64,000 nt of DNA from Azospirillum brasilense (GTDB lineage Bacteria > Pseudomonadota > Alphaproteobacteria > Azospirillales > Azospirillaceae). A model generated the notes under the pieces. The model worked only from the letters and a program-made list of their open reading frames with translations, made no database searches and was not told the origin of the DNA. Shown piece after piece: positions 17,430 to 26,241 of the stretch; positions within the stretch are counted from its first letter, which is position 1; the number at the start of each line of letters is the position of its first letter. The translations under genes and the position numbers were made by a program. Location of the stretch: contig NZ_VITH01000005.1 of the NCBI RefSeq assembly GCF_007827815.1, positions 372,001-436,000 on the forward strand. Direction: 5' to 3'.

Positions 17430-17740
17430 TGGAGATGCTCGATTCCCTCGTCGCCCTGCTCAACGCCGTCTACTGGCAGCCCTGGGCGGCCATCATGTCC
17501 ACCGACCCGTGGACGGCGAACCTCGTCATGGCGATCCTGCTGATGCTGAAGCTGATCTTCGGCGGCTGGGTGCTGGCCAAGGGCGGGCGCAGCCCGCTGT
17601 GGGCGCTGGTCCTGCTGATCAACGGGGCGGACATTCTGGCGATGTGGCTCTACGCCTACATCCGCTGGCCCTTCGTGGACCGGGCGCCCGCCCGCCCCGC
17701 CGCGGAGAGCACCGTTGCGGCCGACGCCGGGACGGATTGA
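17429..17740 (+). CDS. Small membrane protein, unknown function
   Basis: 103 residues beginning MEMLDSLVALLNAVYW. Two hydrophobic segments are visible (about 32-50, NLVMAILLMLKLIFGGWVL, and 57-78, PLWALVLLINGADILAMWL), followed by an acidic alanine-rich tail. The ATG at 17429 overlaps the upstream stop by 1 nt. Together with the preceding gene it forms a two-gene unit downstream of rlmN. No conserved catalytic residues are visible. Confidence 0.62.
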   Translation: MEMLDSLVALLNAVYWQPWAAIMSTDPWTANLVMAILLMLKLIFGGWVLAKGGRSPLWALVLLINGADILAMWLYAYIRWPFVDRAPARPAAESTVAADAGTD

Positions 17741-17750
17741 GTGCCCCAGC

Positions 17751-17930
17751 CCTCTCCCCTCTGGGGAGAGGGTGGCCCGAAGGGCCTCTCGCGCTGGCTG
17801 AAAGCCAGCGCTGACGGCGGCAGGCGGATGCCTCTGGCATCCGCCGAGAGCCGGTGAGGGGGATGTGCGTTTCGGTACGTTCGGCAGAAGCGCAACCCCC
17901 TCACCCTAACCCTTTCCCAGAGGGGAGAGG
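17751..17930. repeat. Structured intergenic repeat element R1
   Basis: The ends are 14-bp inverted repeats: CCTCTCCCCTCTGG (17751-17764) and its complement (17917-17930). Inside are perfect hairpins GCGCTGGCT/AGCCAGCGC (17791-17811, loop GAA) and GGCGGATGCC/GGCATCCGCC (17823-17845, loop TCT), and the arms GGTGAGGGGG and CCCCCTCACC. It lies between a small membrane-protein gene and argG, and shares the CCCTCACCCTAACCC motif with the elements at 31049, 47862 and 50860. This is a REP/MITE-like dispersed element; mobility is not shown. Confidence 0.85.
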
Positions 17931-18018
17931 GGACTTATGAGCGGGACCGATTGATTCGCATCGGTCGTAGGGCTACTGTCCGGCACCGATATTTTTCCCC
18001 ACCCGCGTGAGTAGTCCC

Positions 18019-19254
<1,236 letters not shown>

Positions 19255-19277
19255 GCGCGAGACCATTCCGGATGTGG

Positions 19278-19310
19278 AACGAGGGGGCTTCGGCCCCCTC
19301 GTTTCGTTTC
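19278..19310 (+). terminator. Intrinsic terminator of argG
   Basis: AACGAGGGGGC (19278-19288), TTCG loop, GCCCCCTCGTT (19293-19303), then TCGTTTC. The 11-bp perfect stem has a stable UUCG-type loop. It sits between argG and the converging chemoreceptor gene and could act on both. Confidence 0.85.
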
Positions 19311-19331
19311 TGCAATGGCTGCGTGGTGCGC

Positions 19332-21002
19332 TCACGCCGCCCGGATGTTGACGAGGAAGCGCTCGACCTCCAGGCGCAGCGTTTCCGCCTGCCGGCTGAG
19401 TTCCTCGGCCGACGACAGCACCTGGGAGGCCGCCGACCCGGTCTCCACCGCGGCCTGATGGACCTGGACGATGCTGCCCGACACCTCCGTCGTGCCATGG
19501 GCGGCCTGCTGGACGTTGCGGGCGATCTCGCCGGTGGCAGCACCCTGCTCCTCCACCGCGGCGGCGATGGTGGTGGCGATGCCGTTGATCTCGCCGATGG
19601 TCGCACCGATGGTCTTGATGGCGCGGACGGTGTCGGTGGTCACCCCCTGGATCGTCTGGATCTGGGTGGCGATCTCCTCGGTCGCCTTGGCCGTCTGGTT
19701 GGCGAGGCTCTTCACCTCCGAAGCCACGACGGCGAAGCCCTTGCCGGCCTCCCCGGCGCGCGCCGCCTCGATGGTGGCGTTGAGCGCCAGCAGGTTGGTC
19801 TGGTCGGCGATCGCCTTGATGAGCCCGACCACCTCGCCGATCTTCTGACCGGCCTCCGCCAGCCCCTGGACCGTCTGGTCGGTGCGGGCCGCCTCCTCCA
19901 CGGCATTGCCGGCGATGGTGGTGGAGGTCGCGACGTGGCGGCCGATTTCGGTGATGGAGGCGGACAGCTCCTCGGTGGCCCCGGCGACCGCCTGGACGTT
20001 GGTGGTCGCCTGCTCCGACGCGGCGGCGACCGTCGAGGCCTGCCGGCTGGTCTCCTCGGCGGTCGACGACATGGACTCCGCGGTGGCGCGCATCTCGGTG
20101 GCGGCCGACGCCAGCATTTTCAGCGTCGCGTGCACCGTGCCGTCGAAGCCGACGATGTATTGTTCGACGAGCGCCTGCCGGGCTTCCTTGCGGGCCTGCT
20201 CCTGGCGCTGCTCCTCCTCCATCCGGCGGTTCGCGACGGCGGAGTCCTTGAACACCGCCAGCGAGCGGGCGAGCGTGCCGACCTCGTCCATCCGGTCGGT
20301 GCCGTCGACGGTGATGCCGAGGTCGCCCTTGGCGAGGCGCTGCATCAGTTCGGCCATGGCGCGCAGCGGGGCGACCACGCGGAACAGAGTCGTCGTCACG
20401 GCGAAGGCCGCGGCCAGCACGCCGAGCAGCACCGCGATCCCCAGGATCCAGCGGGAGGTGTCGTAAGCGGCGTTGGTCCGCTCATACACCGCCTCGGCCT
20501 CCTTCAACTGCAGATCGACCAGCTTGCCGACGGCCGCCGCCACCGGGTCGATGCTGGGGTAGAGCGTGGACACCGCGAAGGCGTCCAGCGCGGCCTGATC
20601 CTTGGCCTGCATCAGCCTGCGCGCGGTCGTCGCGGCGTCACGCGCCTTGCCCATGTGACGTTCGGCCTCGTTCGCCAGCTCCTTTTCGCGGGCGTTCATC
20701 GAGGTGGCCGTGAAGGCCGACCAGCGCGTCGCGATCTCGCCGAGCGCCGCATCGATGGACTTGAGGCCGTTCTCCCACGTCTCGGCGCCGCCGCGCACCT
20801 TGTGCGTGGTGTCGACGATGTTGACGGCGAACATGTCGGAGACGACCTTCAGGTCACGCAGCGGGACGACGCGGTCCTTGAACACGGTCTCCATGCCCCG
20901 GTGCGACTGCCCCAGGGCCAGCCAGCCGGTGGCCGCAATCGCGAAAAGAAAGAAGCACAGAACAGAGAGGGCAACCAAAAGGCGTGCTTTGACCGTAGAC
21001 AT
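19332..21002 (-). CDS. Methyl-accepting chemotaxis protein
   Basis: A 556-residue chemoreceptor. A first membrane span lies at about residues 8-30 ([23 protein letters not shown]). A helical ligand domain of about 160 residues follows, probably a four-helix bundle; then a second span (about 190-212, [18 protein letters not shown]), a HAMP domain with [11 protein letters not shown], and the signalling domain. The conserved hairpin tip is [21 protein letters not shown]. No CheR/CheB-binding pentapeptide is present at the C-terminus (LVNIRAA). I chose the ATG at 21002 because the span begins six residues later. The upstream 21003-21220 is AT-rich for this genome, with the small dyad GCGAAA/TTTCGC at 21080-21096. 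The ligand is unknown. Confidence 0.94.
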   Translation of the reverse strand: MSTVKARLLVALSVLCFFLFAIAATGWLALGQSHRGMETVFKDRVVPLRDLKVVSDMFAVNIVDTTHKVRGGAETWENGLKSIDAALGEIATRWSAFTATSMNAREKELANEAERHMGKARDAATTARRLMQAKDQAALDAFAVSTLYPSIDPVAAAVGKLVDLQLKEAEAVYERTNAAYDTSRWILGIAVLLGVLAAAFAVTTTLFRVVAPLRAMAELMQRLAKGDLGITVDGTDRMDEVGTLARSLAVFKDSAVANRRMEEEQRQEQARKEARQALVEQYIVGFDGTVHATLKMLASAATEMRATAESMSSTAEETSRQASTVAAASEQATTNVQAVAGATEELSASITEIGRHVATSTTIAGNAVEEAARTDQTVQGLAEAGQKIGEVVGLIKAIADQTNLLALNATIEAARAGEAGKGFAVVASEVKSLANQTAKATEEIATQIQTIQGVTTDTVRAIKTIGATIGEINGIATTIAAAVEEQGAATGEIARNVQQAAHGTTEVSGSIVQVHQAAVETGSAASQVLSSAEELSRQAETLRLEVERFLVNIRAA

Positions 21003-21220
21003 CGGCTTATTCCACGATGCGTTGACATTTCCAGTCGATGCATTGTGAAGGATATATATTAACATTATGCTGCATTTTAGCGAAAAAATATTTCGCCAAA
21101 AGGTTATGGTCGGTGTGTGGGCAAGGCACCGCCGTGGATGTCACGGCGGCGTCTTGCCCTGGACGGCTTCGATGTGTTTCAGGGCCTACCATTAAAGGTT
21201 GTTGGTTGGGGCGGTGCCCG

Positions 21221-21655
21221 TCACCCCTCCAGCCGGAAGCTCCCGTCCTCGCCCAGCCCGGCGAAGGGGTTCCAGGCGACCTCCCAGGGGTGGCCGTCCG
21301 GATCGGCAAAATAGCCGCTGTAGCCGCCCCAGAAGACGTCCTGCGCCGGTTTCAGGATGCGCCCGCCGGCCCGCTCGGCCTGGGCCATCACCGCGTCCAC
21401 CTCCGCCTTGCTGCGCAGGTTGTGGGCCAGCGTGATGCCGCCGAAGCCCGAGGTCGGGCCGGACTCGGCCAGATGCGCGTCCTCGGCCAGCGCCTCCCGC
21501 CCGAACAGGGCGAGCGCCACGCCGCCCAGCTGGTAGAAGGTGATGGCGTCCTGGCTGACCGGGGAGGGGGTCCAGCCCAGCCCCTCCTCGTAGAAGCGGC
21601 GGCTGCGCGCGAGATCGGCGACGCCCAGCGTGATCAGGCTGACTCTCTGTTCCAT
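21221..21655 (-). CDS. VOC-family (glyoxalase/bleomycin-resistance-like) protein
   Basis: A 144-residue protein with the paired beta-alpha-beta-beta-beta modules of the vicinal oxygen chelate superfamily. Typical elements are LITLGVADLARSRRFYEEGLGW at the N-terminus and GYFADPDGHPWEVAWNP at the C-terminus, where the glutamate is a common metal ligand. Its ATG directly follows the stop of the rhodanese gene (TGAATG), so the two are co-transcribed and tightly coupled. The substrate cannot be predicted; some family members act in detoxification. Confidence 0.85.
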   Translation of the reverse strand: MEQRVSLITLGVADLARSRRFYEEGLGWTPSPVSQDAITFYQLGGVALALFGREALAEDAHLAESGPTSGFGGITLAHNLRSKAEVDAVMAQAERAGGRILKPAQDVFWGGYSGYFADPDGHPWEVAWNPFAGLGEDGSFRLEG

Positions 21656-22069
21656 TCAACGGTCCTTCCGTTCCGCGGCGGGCGGCATGGCGACGGGCAA
21701 CCCGGCCTCTTTCCAGCCTTTGAAGCCACCCTCCAGGTGGCAGACATTCTCCAACCCCATCGACTGCACGGTGTCGGTGGCGAGCGCCGAGCGCCAGCCA
21801 CTGGCGCAGTAGAAGACGAAGCGCTTGCCCGACGCGAAGACCGGCTTGTGATAGGGGCTGTCCGGGTCCACCCAGAATTCCAGCATGCCGCGGGTGGCCG
21901 GGAAGGCGCCGGGGATCATGCCGTCTCGCGTCAGCTCGCGCGGGTCGCGGATGTCCACGAAGACCACGTCGGGGTCGCCGTGCAGGGACAGCGCCTCCTG
22001 CGGCGTGATCGCCTGGATGCGGGCGTTCGCCTCGGCCAGCAGTTCCTTGTAGCCCTTCTTCATCGGCAT
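21656..22069 (-). CDS. Rhodanese-like domain protein
   Basis: A single-domain rhodanese of 137 residues. The CDC25-like substrate loop with the catalytic cysteine is FYCASGWRSALATD. VFVDIRDPRELTRDGMIPGA is the conserved first half of the fold, and the end GGFKGWKEAGLPV is characteristic. Such proteins move sulfane sulfur as a cysteine persulfide. It starts at the first of two close ATG codons (MPM, 22069 or 22063), with AGGAGG upstream on the minus strand. It is the first gene of a two-gene unit with the VOC-family gene. Confidence 0.9.
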   Translation of the reverse strand: MPMKKGYKELLAEANARIQAITPQEALSLHGDPDVVFVDIRDPRELTRDGMIPGAFPATRGMLEFWVDPDSPYHKPVFASGKRFVFYCASGWRSALATDTVQSMGLENVCHLEGGFKGWKEAGLPVAMPPAAERKDR

Positions 22070-22225
22070 GGCGGTTTCCTCCTTTTGACCCTTTGGCCGT
22101 AGTCGAACCCTTGGCGGGACCGTTGGCGCGTCTGCGCTGTTGTCACTCCACGCAACTGTGCAACAGGCCGCCCCGCCCGGTCCACCGGGAAGGGCGGCCG
22201 GTGCAGGGGGAGCCCAGGGAAAGCC

Positions 22226-22669
22226 ATGCCGATCGCCACCGACGGACCCAGTGAAGCCGCCGCCGCTTTGCCCACCGTCATCGACCCGGTCCGCGTGGAG
22301 CGGAACGAGCGCTACGTCCGCCGCCGCTTCTGGAACACGCTGCGCGCCAACCTGCACCGCGTTCCCTTCCTGGAGCAGGCGCTGGCCGCCTTCTTCTGCG
22401 CAACCGACCCGCGGACGCCCTTCAAGGCGAAGGCGATCCTGATGGCGGCGCTGGCCTATTTCGTGCTGCCCGCGGACTCGATCCCGGACTGGCTGATCGC
22501 GGTCGGTTTCGTGGACGATGCGGCGGTGCTGGCCACGGCCGTCCATGCGGTGCGCAGCAATCTGAAGCCCGAGCATGAGGAGCGTGCCCGCGCCGCCCTG
22601 CGCAAAGAGCAGCAGATGAAGCCTGCCGCGGGTGACGCTTCCGGGATGAAGCCCGCCGGAAACGGCTGA
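22226..22669 (+). CDS. YkvA/DUF1232-family protein
   Basis: A 147-residue protein. The DUF1232 core is at about residues 60-105, with TPFKAKAILMAALAYFVLPADSIPDWLIAVGFVDDAAVL, where the short LPxDxIPD loop between two hydrophobic stretches defines the family. The remainder is charged and ends in a lysine/alanine-rich tail. These are small membrane-associated proteins whose function is not established. It is convergent with the EamA gene (4 nt between stops) and divergent from the rhodanese gene; a ribosome-binding-like GGGAAAG lies just before the ATG. Confidence 0.85.
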   Translation: MPIATDGPSEAAAALPTVIDPVRVERNERYVRRRFWNTLRANLHRVPFLEQALAAFFCATDPRTPFKAKAILMAALAYFVLPADSIPDWLIAVGFVDDAAVLATAVHAVRSNLKPEHEERARAALRKEQQMKPAAGDASGMKPAGNG

Positions 22670-22673
22670 CGGC

Positions 22674-23606
22674 TCACGCCTTGGCCGCGGCCGCCCGCTC
22701 GGCCCGCGACTGCGCGGCGTCGCGGTGCGCGGTGTAGAGGGCGGAGGCGGCGATCACACCGGCGCCGACCCAGCCCCAGAGGTCCATGGCCTCGCCGAAC
22801 AGCGGCCAGGCGAGCAGGGCGGTGAAGGGCAGGCGGGCGTAATCGTAGGGCATCATCGCCGAGGCCGGCGCCAGCTTGAAGGCGCGGGTCATCGCCAACT
22901 GTCCCAGCGTCAGCACGCCGCCCAGCAGGACGAGCCAGCCGAGCGCCGTCCAGCTCGGCCACTCCCACACGAACAGCGCCGGCACCAGCGCCATCGGGGT
23001 CAGGAACAGGCCCATGTAGGCGACCACCACCATCACCCCGTCGGAGGTCGCCAGCGCCCGCACCTGGAGCGTGGTGATGGCGGCGGCGACGCAATGCAGG
23101 AGCATGACCAGGATCGTCGGGTCCAGGGTGGCGTCGTCCGGGCGGATGACGATCATCACCCCGGCCAGCCCGACCAGGACGGCGGCCCAGCGCCGCGCCC
23201 GCACCGTCTCGTTCAGGAACAGCGCCGCCCCGGCGGTGACGAAGAGGGGGATGGTGAAGCTGAGCGCCGTGGCGTCCGGCAGCGGCATGTGGGTGACGCT
23301 GTAGAACCAGCACAGCATCGCCACCAGACTGGTCGCCGAGCGCGAGGCGTAGAGCCCCGCCCGCCCGGTGCGCAGCCGCCCCAGCCCGACCGCCGCGATC
23401 CAGGGCAGCATGAACATCAGGCTGAACAGGTTGCGGAAGAAGACGATCTCGAAGGGGTGCAGTTCACCGCTGACATGGCGGATCATCGCGTTGCCAATGG
23501 CGATGAACAGCGCCGCCCCCAGCATCCAGAGGGCGGCCTCCAGCGGCTTTCCCGCCATGCCGGGGCCGGAGGCGGGACCTTTGGCGGTGAGCGCGTGGGT
23601 GGGCAA
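22674..23606 (-). CDS. EamA/DMT-family transporter
   Basis: A 310-residue membrane protein with ten predicted spans in two EamA repeats. The first repeat runs from about residue 25 (AALWMLGAALFIAIGNAMI) and the second from about 165. The loop FEIVFFRNLFSLMFMLPW and the later PYDYARLPFTALLAWPLFGE are typical of the S-adenosylmethionine/metabolite exporter branch of the drug/metabolite superfamily. The substrate is unknown. No operon partner; a GC-rich spacer separates it from ccmI. Confidence 0.87.
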   Translation of the reverse strand: MPTHALTAKGPASGPGMAGKPLEAALWMLGAALFIAIGNAMIRHVSGELHPFEIVFFRNLFSLMFMLPWIAAVGLGRLRTGRAGLYASRSATSLVAMLCWFYSVTHMPLPDATALSFTIPLFVTAGAALFLNETVRARRWAAVLVGLAGVMIVIRPDDATLDPTILVMLLHCVAAAITTLQVRALATSDGVMVVVAYMGLFLTPMALVPALFVWEWPSWTALGWLVLLGGVLTLGQLAMTRAFKLAPASAMMPYDYARLPFTALLAWPLFGEAMDLWGWVGAGVIAASALYTAHRDAAQSRAERAAAAKA

Positions 23607-23728
23607 TCGGTCGCGTCCCTGGCGGATCGGCTTGCGGGTGGCGCGTTCCGTTCGGGCGCGCCACCCCAGCGTGCAACGCCATCCTGCTCTTCAGGCACGC
23701 CGGGTTGCAAGGGACATTCGGGAGAGAA

Positions 23729-25189
23729 TCAGCCGCCGGCCTTCAGCGAATCGAGGCGGGCGCGAATCAGCGTGTATTCCGGCTCCTCCGGCTTGAACTG
23801 GGCCAGAAGCCGGGTCCACAGATCGGTGGCCTCCGCGGTCTGGCCGACGCCGGCGGCGTTCAGGCCGAGCAGCCAGAGCGCGTCGCGGTTGTCGGGCTCA
23901 GCCGCCAGCGCCTGACGGAGCGCGGCGACGGCCTCCTCCGGCATCGGGCCGGGCTTGCTGCTCCGCGGCTCCGCCGACAGCAGGGCGGAGGCGTAGGCGA
24001 CCAGCACGTCGGGCCGTGTGGGCGCCCGCTCCCGCGCCTTGCGGGCGGCGTCGATGGCCTTGGCCGATTCGCCCATCACGCCGTAGGAGCGCGACAGCCG
24101 CAACCAGCCGTCCACGTCGTCCGGGTTGGCCTCCAGCCGGGCGGCCAGCCCGTCGACCATGCCGCGGATCATCTGCTGCTGGTCCTCGCCCTCGGCCTGG
24201 CCCTGCGCCTGGCCCTGGCCCGGATTCTGGCCCTGCCCCTGGCTCTGGGCGACCGGCGGCTGTTGCTGCGCGGGCAGGGGCTGCGGCGTCACCTTGGCCG
24301 GGTCGAGGTTCAGCGCCTTGGCGGCCTCCGCGATCTGCGTCCGGACGATCGGCACCCAGGGCGCGTCGGCGTGGGACTCGGCGAGCAGGGCGCTCCAGCG
24401 CTCCAGGGCGTCCTTGCTGTCGCCGGCCTGGAAACGAGCCAGCGCGGCGTAGAAGCGGGCGCGCGGCTCCGTCGGGTCCTTCGCCAGCACGCGGTCGAAG
24501 GTCTTGCGGGCCTCGTCCGGCACGGTGCCGCCGTTGGCCGAGATCAGGACCTCGCCGTAGCTGCCGAGAAGCTCCAGGTCGTCGCCGGCCAGGGCCACCG
24601 CCTTGCCCAGCGCCTCGGCGGCCTCGGGCAGGCGGCCCATCTTGGCGTAGGCCTGGCCGAGGATGGCCCAGCCCTGCGGGTCGTCGGGGGTCTCGGCGAG
24701 CTGGGCCTTCAGCTTGTCCATCGCCGCCAGCACGTTCTTGGGCGGCCCGCCGCGCTCATGGTCGAGGTTGCGCGAGGCCAGCGGCTGGGCCGGCAGCTCC
24801 GGACGGCCCAGCTTGCCGTAGACGGCCAGCGTGCCGAGCGGCAGCAGGACGGCCAGCAGGGCGGCCAGCGCCATCGCGCTGCGCGGCGCGCGGGCGGCGG
24901 GCACCTTGCCCTTCTTCGCGTCCTTCGCCCCATTCTTCACGGGGCCCTTGCCGCGGTCGGCGATGGCCAGCATGCGGCGGCCGATCTCGGCGCGGGCGGC
25001 GGCGGCCTGCGCCTCGCTGATCAGGCCGCGGCCCTGGTCGCGTTCCAGCTCGCCCAGCTGGTCGCGGTAGACCTCCAGGTCGTAGGCGGCGCGCTCCTCG
25101 GCGGCTCCCTCGGGCTTCCTCAGCAGCGGCGGCACGATCAGCAGCACCACGGCCGCCGTCAGTGCGGCGGCGACGATCCAGAACAGCAT
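23729..25189 (-). CDS. ccmI: Cytochrome c maturation protein CcmI (TPR protein)
   Basis: A 486-residue CcmI, which holds apocytochrome c and delivers it to CcmH/CcmF for haem attachment. It has a first membrane span (MLFWIVAAALTAAVVLLIVPPLL), a cytoplasmic linker with YDLEVYRDQLGELERDQGRGLI (the family signature), a second span (about residues 100-120) and a large periplasmic TPR region. A glutamine/glycine-rich linker interrupts the TPRs at about residues 310-345. The start overlaps the stop of ccmH by 1 nt (TGATG). It is last in the leftward ccmCDEFGHI operon. Confidence 0.93.
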   Translation of the reverse strand: MLFWIVAAALTAAVVLLIVPPLLRKPEGAAEERAAYDLEVYRDQLGELERDQGRGLISEAQAAAARAEIGRRMLAIADRGKGPVKNGAKDAKKGKVPAARAPRSAMALAALLAVLLPLGTLAVYGKLGRPELPAQPLASRNLDHERGGPPKNVLAAMDKLKAQLAETPDDPQGWAILGQAYAKMGRLPEAAEALGKAVALAGDDLELLGSYGEVLISANGGTVPDEARKTFDRVLAKDPTEPRARFYAALARFQAGDSKDALERWSALLAESHADAPWVPIVRTQIAEAAKALNLDPAKVTPQPLPAQQQPPVAQSQGQGQNPGQGQAQGQAEGEDQQQMIRGMVDGLAARLEANPDDVDGWLRLSRSYGVMGESAKAIDAARKARERAPTRPDVLVAYASALLSAEPRSSKPGPMPEEAVAALRQALAAEPDNRDALWLLGLNAAGVGQTAEATDLWTRLLAQFKPEEPEYTLIRARLDSLKAGG

Positions 25190-25665
25190 CAGGCTTTGTC
25201 CTTGCGGAGCAGGGCGTCCAGGCGCCGCCGCTCGTCCTCGGTCAGCGGGGCGGTGTCGCCGCCCGCAGCAACGGCAATCCCTTTCCGCCCGCGCAGGTAC
25301 AGGGCCGTCACGACGCCGCCGATGGCCAGGATCACGAAGGGGCCGATCCACAGGAACAGCGTCGTCGCCTTGAAGGGCGGGCGCAGCAGCACATAGTCGC
25401 CGTAGCGGTCAGTGACGAAGCTCAGCACCTGCTGGTTGCTGTCGCCGGCGGTCAGCCGTTCGCGGACCAGCACGCGCAGGTCGCGGGCGAGCGGCGCGTT
25501 GGAATCGTCGATCGACTGGTTCTGGCAGACGAGGCAGCGCAGATCCTTGCTGATCTCGCGGGCGCGGCCTTCCAGCGCCGGGTCCTTCAGCACCTCGTCG
25601 GGCTGGACGGCGGAGGCGGCGACCGGGGTCAGCGCCAGCAGGAGGGCGAGAAGGAGGGCTCTCAC
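25189..25665 (-). CDS. ccmH: Cytochrome c maturation protein CcmH (CycL-type)
   Basis: A 158-residue exported, membrane-anchored thiol-oxidoreductase that reduces the apocytochrome CXXCH cysteines. It has a signal peptide (RALLLALLLALTPVAASA), the redox motif LRCLVCQNQSIDDSNAPLARDLR (CxxC), and a C-terminal span (FLWIGPFVILAIGGVVTALYL). I chose the GTG at 25665, which overlaps the ccmG stop as GTGA and places the signal peptide at the N-terminus; the longer frame upstream has no signal sequence. It is the short, single-domain form; the TPR part is carried by the separate ccmI. Confidence 0.93.
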   Translation of the reverse strand: MRALLLALLLALTPVAASAVQPDEVLKDPALEGRAREISKDLRCLVCQNQSIDDSNAPLARDLRVLVRERLTAGDSNQQVLSFVTDRYGDYVLLRPPFKATTLFLWIGPFVILAIGGVVTALYLRGRKGIAVAAGGDTAPLTEDERRRLDALLRKDKA

Positions 25666-26198
25666 GACGCGCTCCGCAGATGCTTGACCATGGGCAGGAT
25701 CTGCTCCTCGACCACCTGCGGGGTCAGGGGGCCGACATGCTTGAAGCGGATGCGGCCCTGGCGGTCGAGCAGGAAGGTCTCCGGCACGCCGTAGACGCCC
25801 CAGTCGATGGACACGCGGCCGTCCAGATCGACGCCGATGCTGGCGTAGGGATCGCCGTTGCGGTTCAGCCAGGCGATGGCGTCCTCCGCCTTGTCCTTGT
25901 GGTTGATGCCGCGCACCGTCACGCCCTGCTCGCGGGCCAGCCGGGTGATGATCGGGTGCTCGGCCTTGCAGGGGATGCACCAGGAGGCGAAGACGTTCAC
26001 CAGCGTGACGTCGCCCTTCAGCGTCGCGTTGGACAGCCCTTCCTTGTAGCCCGGCAGCGGCGGCAGCGAGAATTCCGGCGCCGGCTTGTCGATCAGGGCG
26101 GAGGGGATGTCGCGCGGGTCGCGGTCGAACCCGCGCAGGAAGGCCACGCCGACACCGACGAACAGCAGCAGCGGCAACAGATAGATCAGGCGGCGCAT
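25662..26198 (-). CDS. ccmG: Thiol:disulfide interchange protein CcmG/DsbE
   Basis: A 178-residue membrane-anchored thioredoxin-like protein. A hydrophobic N-terminal anchor (LIYLLPLLLFVGVGVAFL) precedes a thioredoxin fold with the active site WCIPC in NVFASWCIPCKAEHP, and the cis-proline region GVPETFLLDRQG. It keeps CcmH and apocytochrome c reduced in the periplasm. The gene overlaps ccmH by 4 nt and follows ccmF with a 43-nt gap. Confidence 0.95.
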   Translation of the reverse strand: MRRLIYLLPLLLFVGVGVAFLRGFDRDPRDIPSALIDKPAPEFSLPPLPGYKEGLSNATLKGDVTLVNVFASWCIPCKAEHPIITRLAREQGVTVRGINHKDKAEDAIAWLNRNGDPYASIGVDLDGRVSIDWGVYGVPETFLLDRQGRIRFKHVGPLTPQVVEEQILPMVKHLRSAS

Positions 26199-26241
26199 CG
26201 GAAGCGTGTCCTTACTCGGCGGGCGGTCTTATCGGTCGGTC

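Noticed and set aside
17751-17930. CRISPR array
   Set aside because: The inverted and nested hairpins are unique units, not regularly spaced direct repeats with spacers; no cas gene is present in the window.
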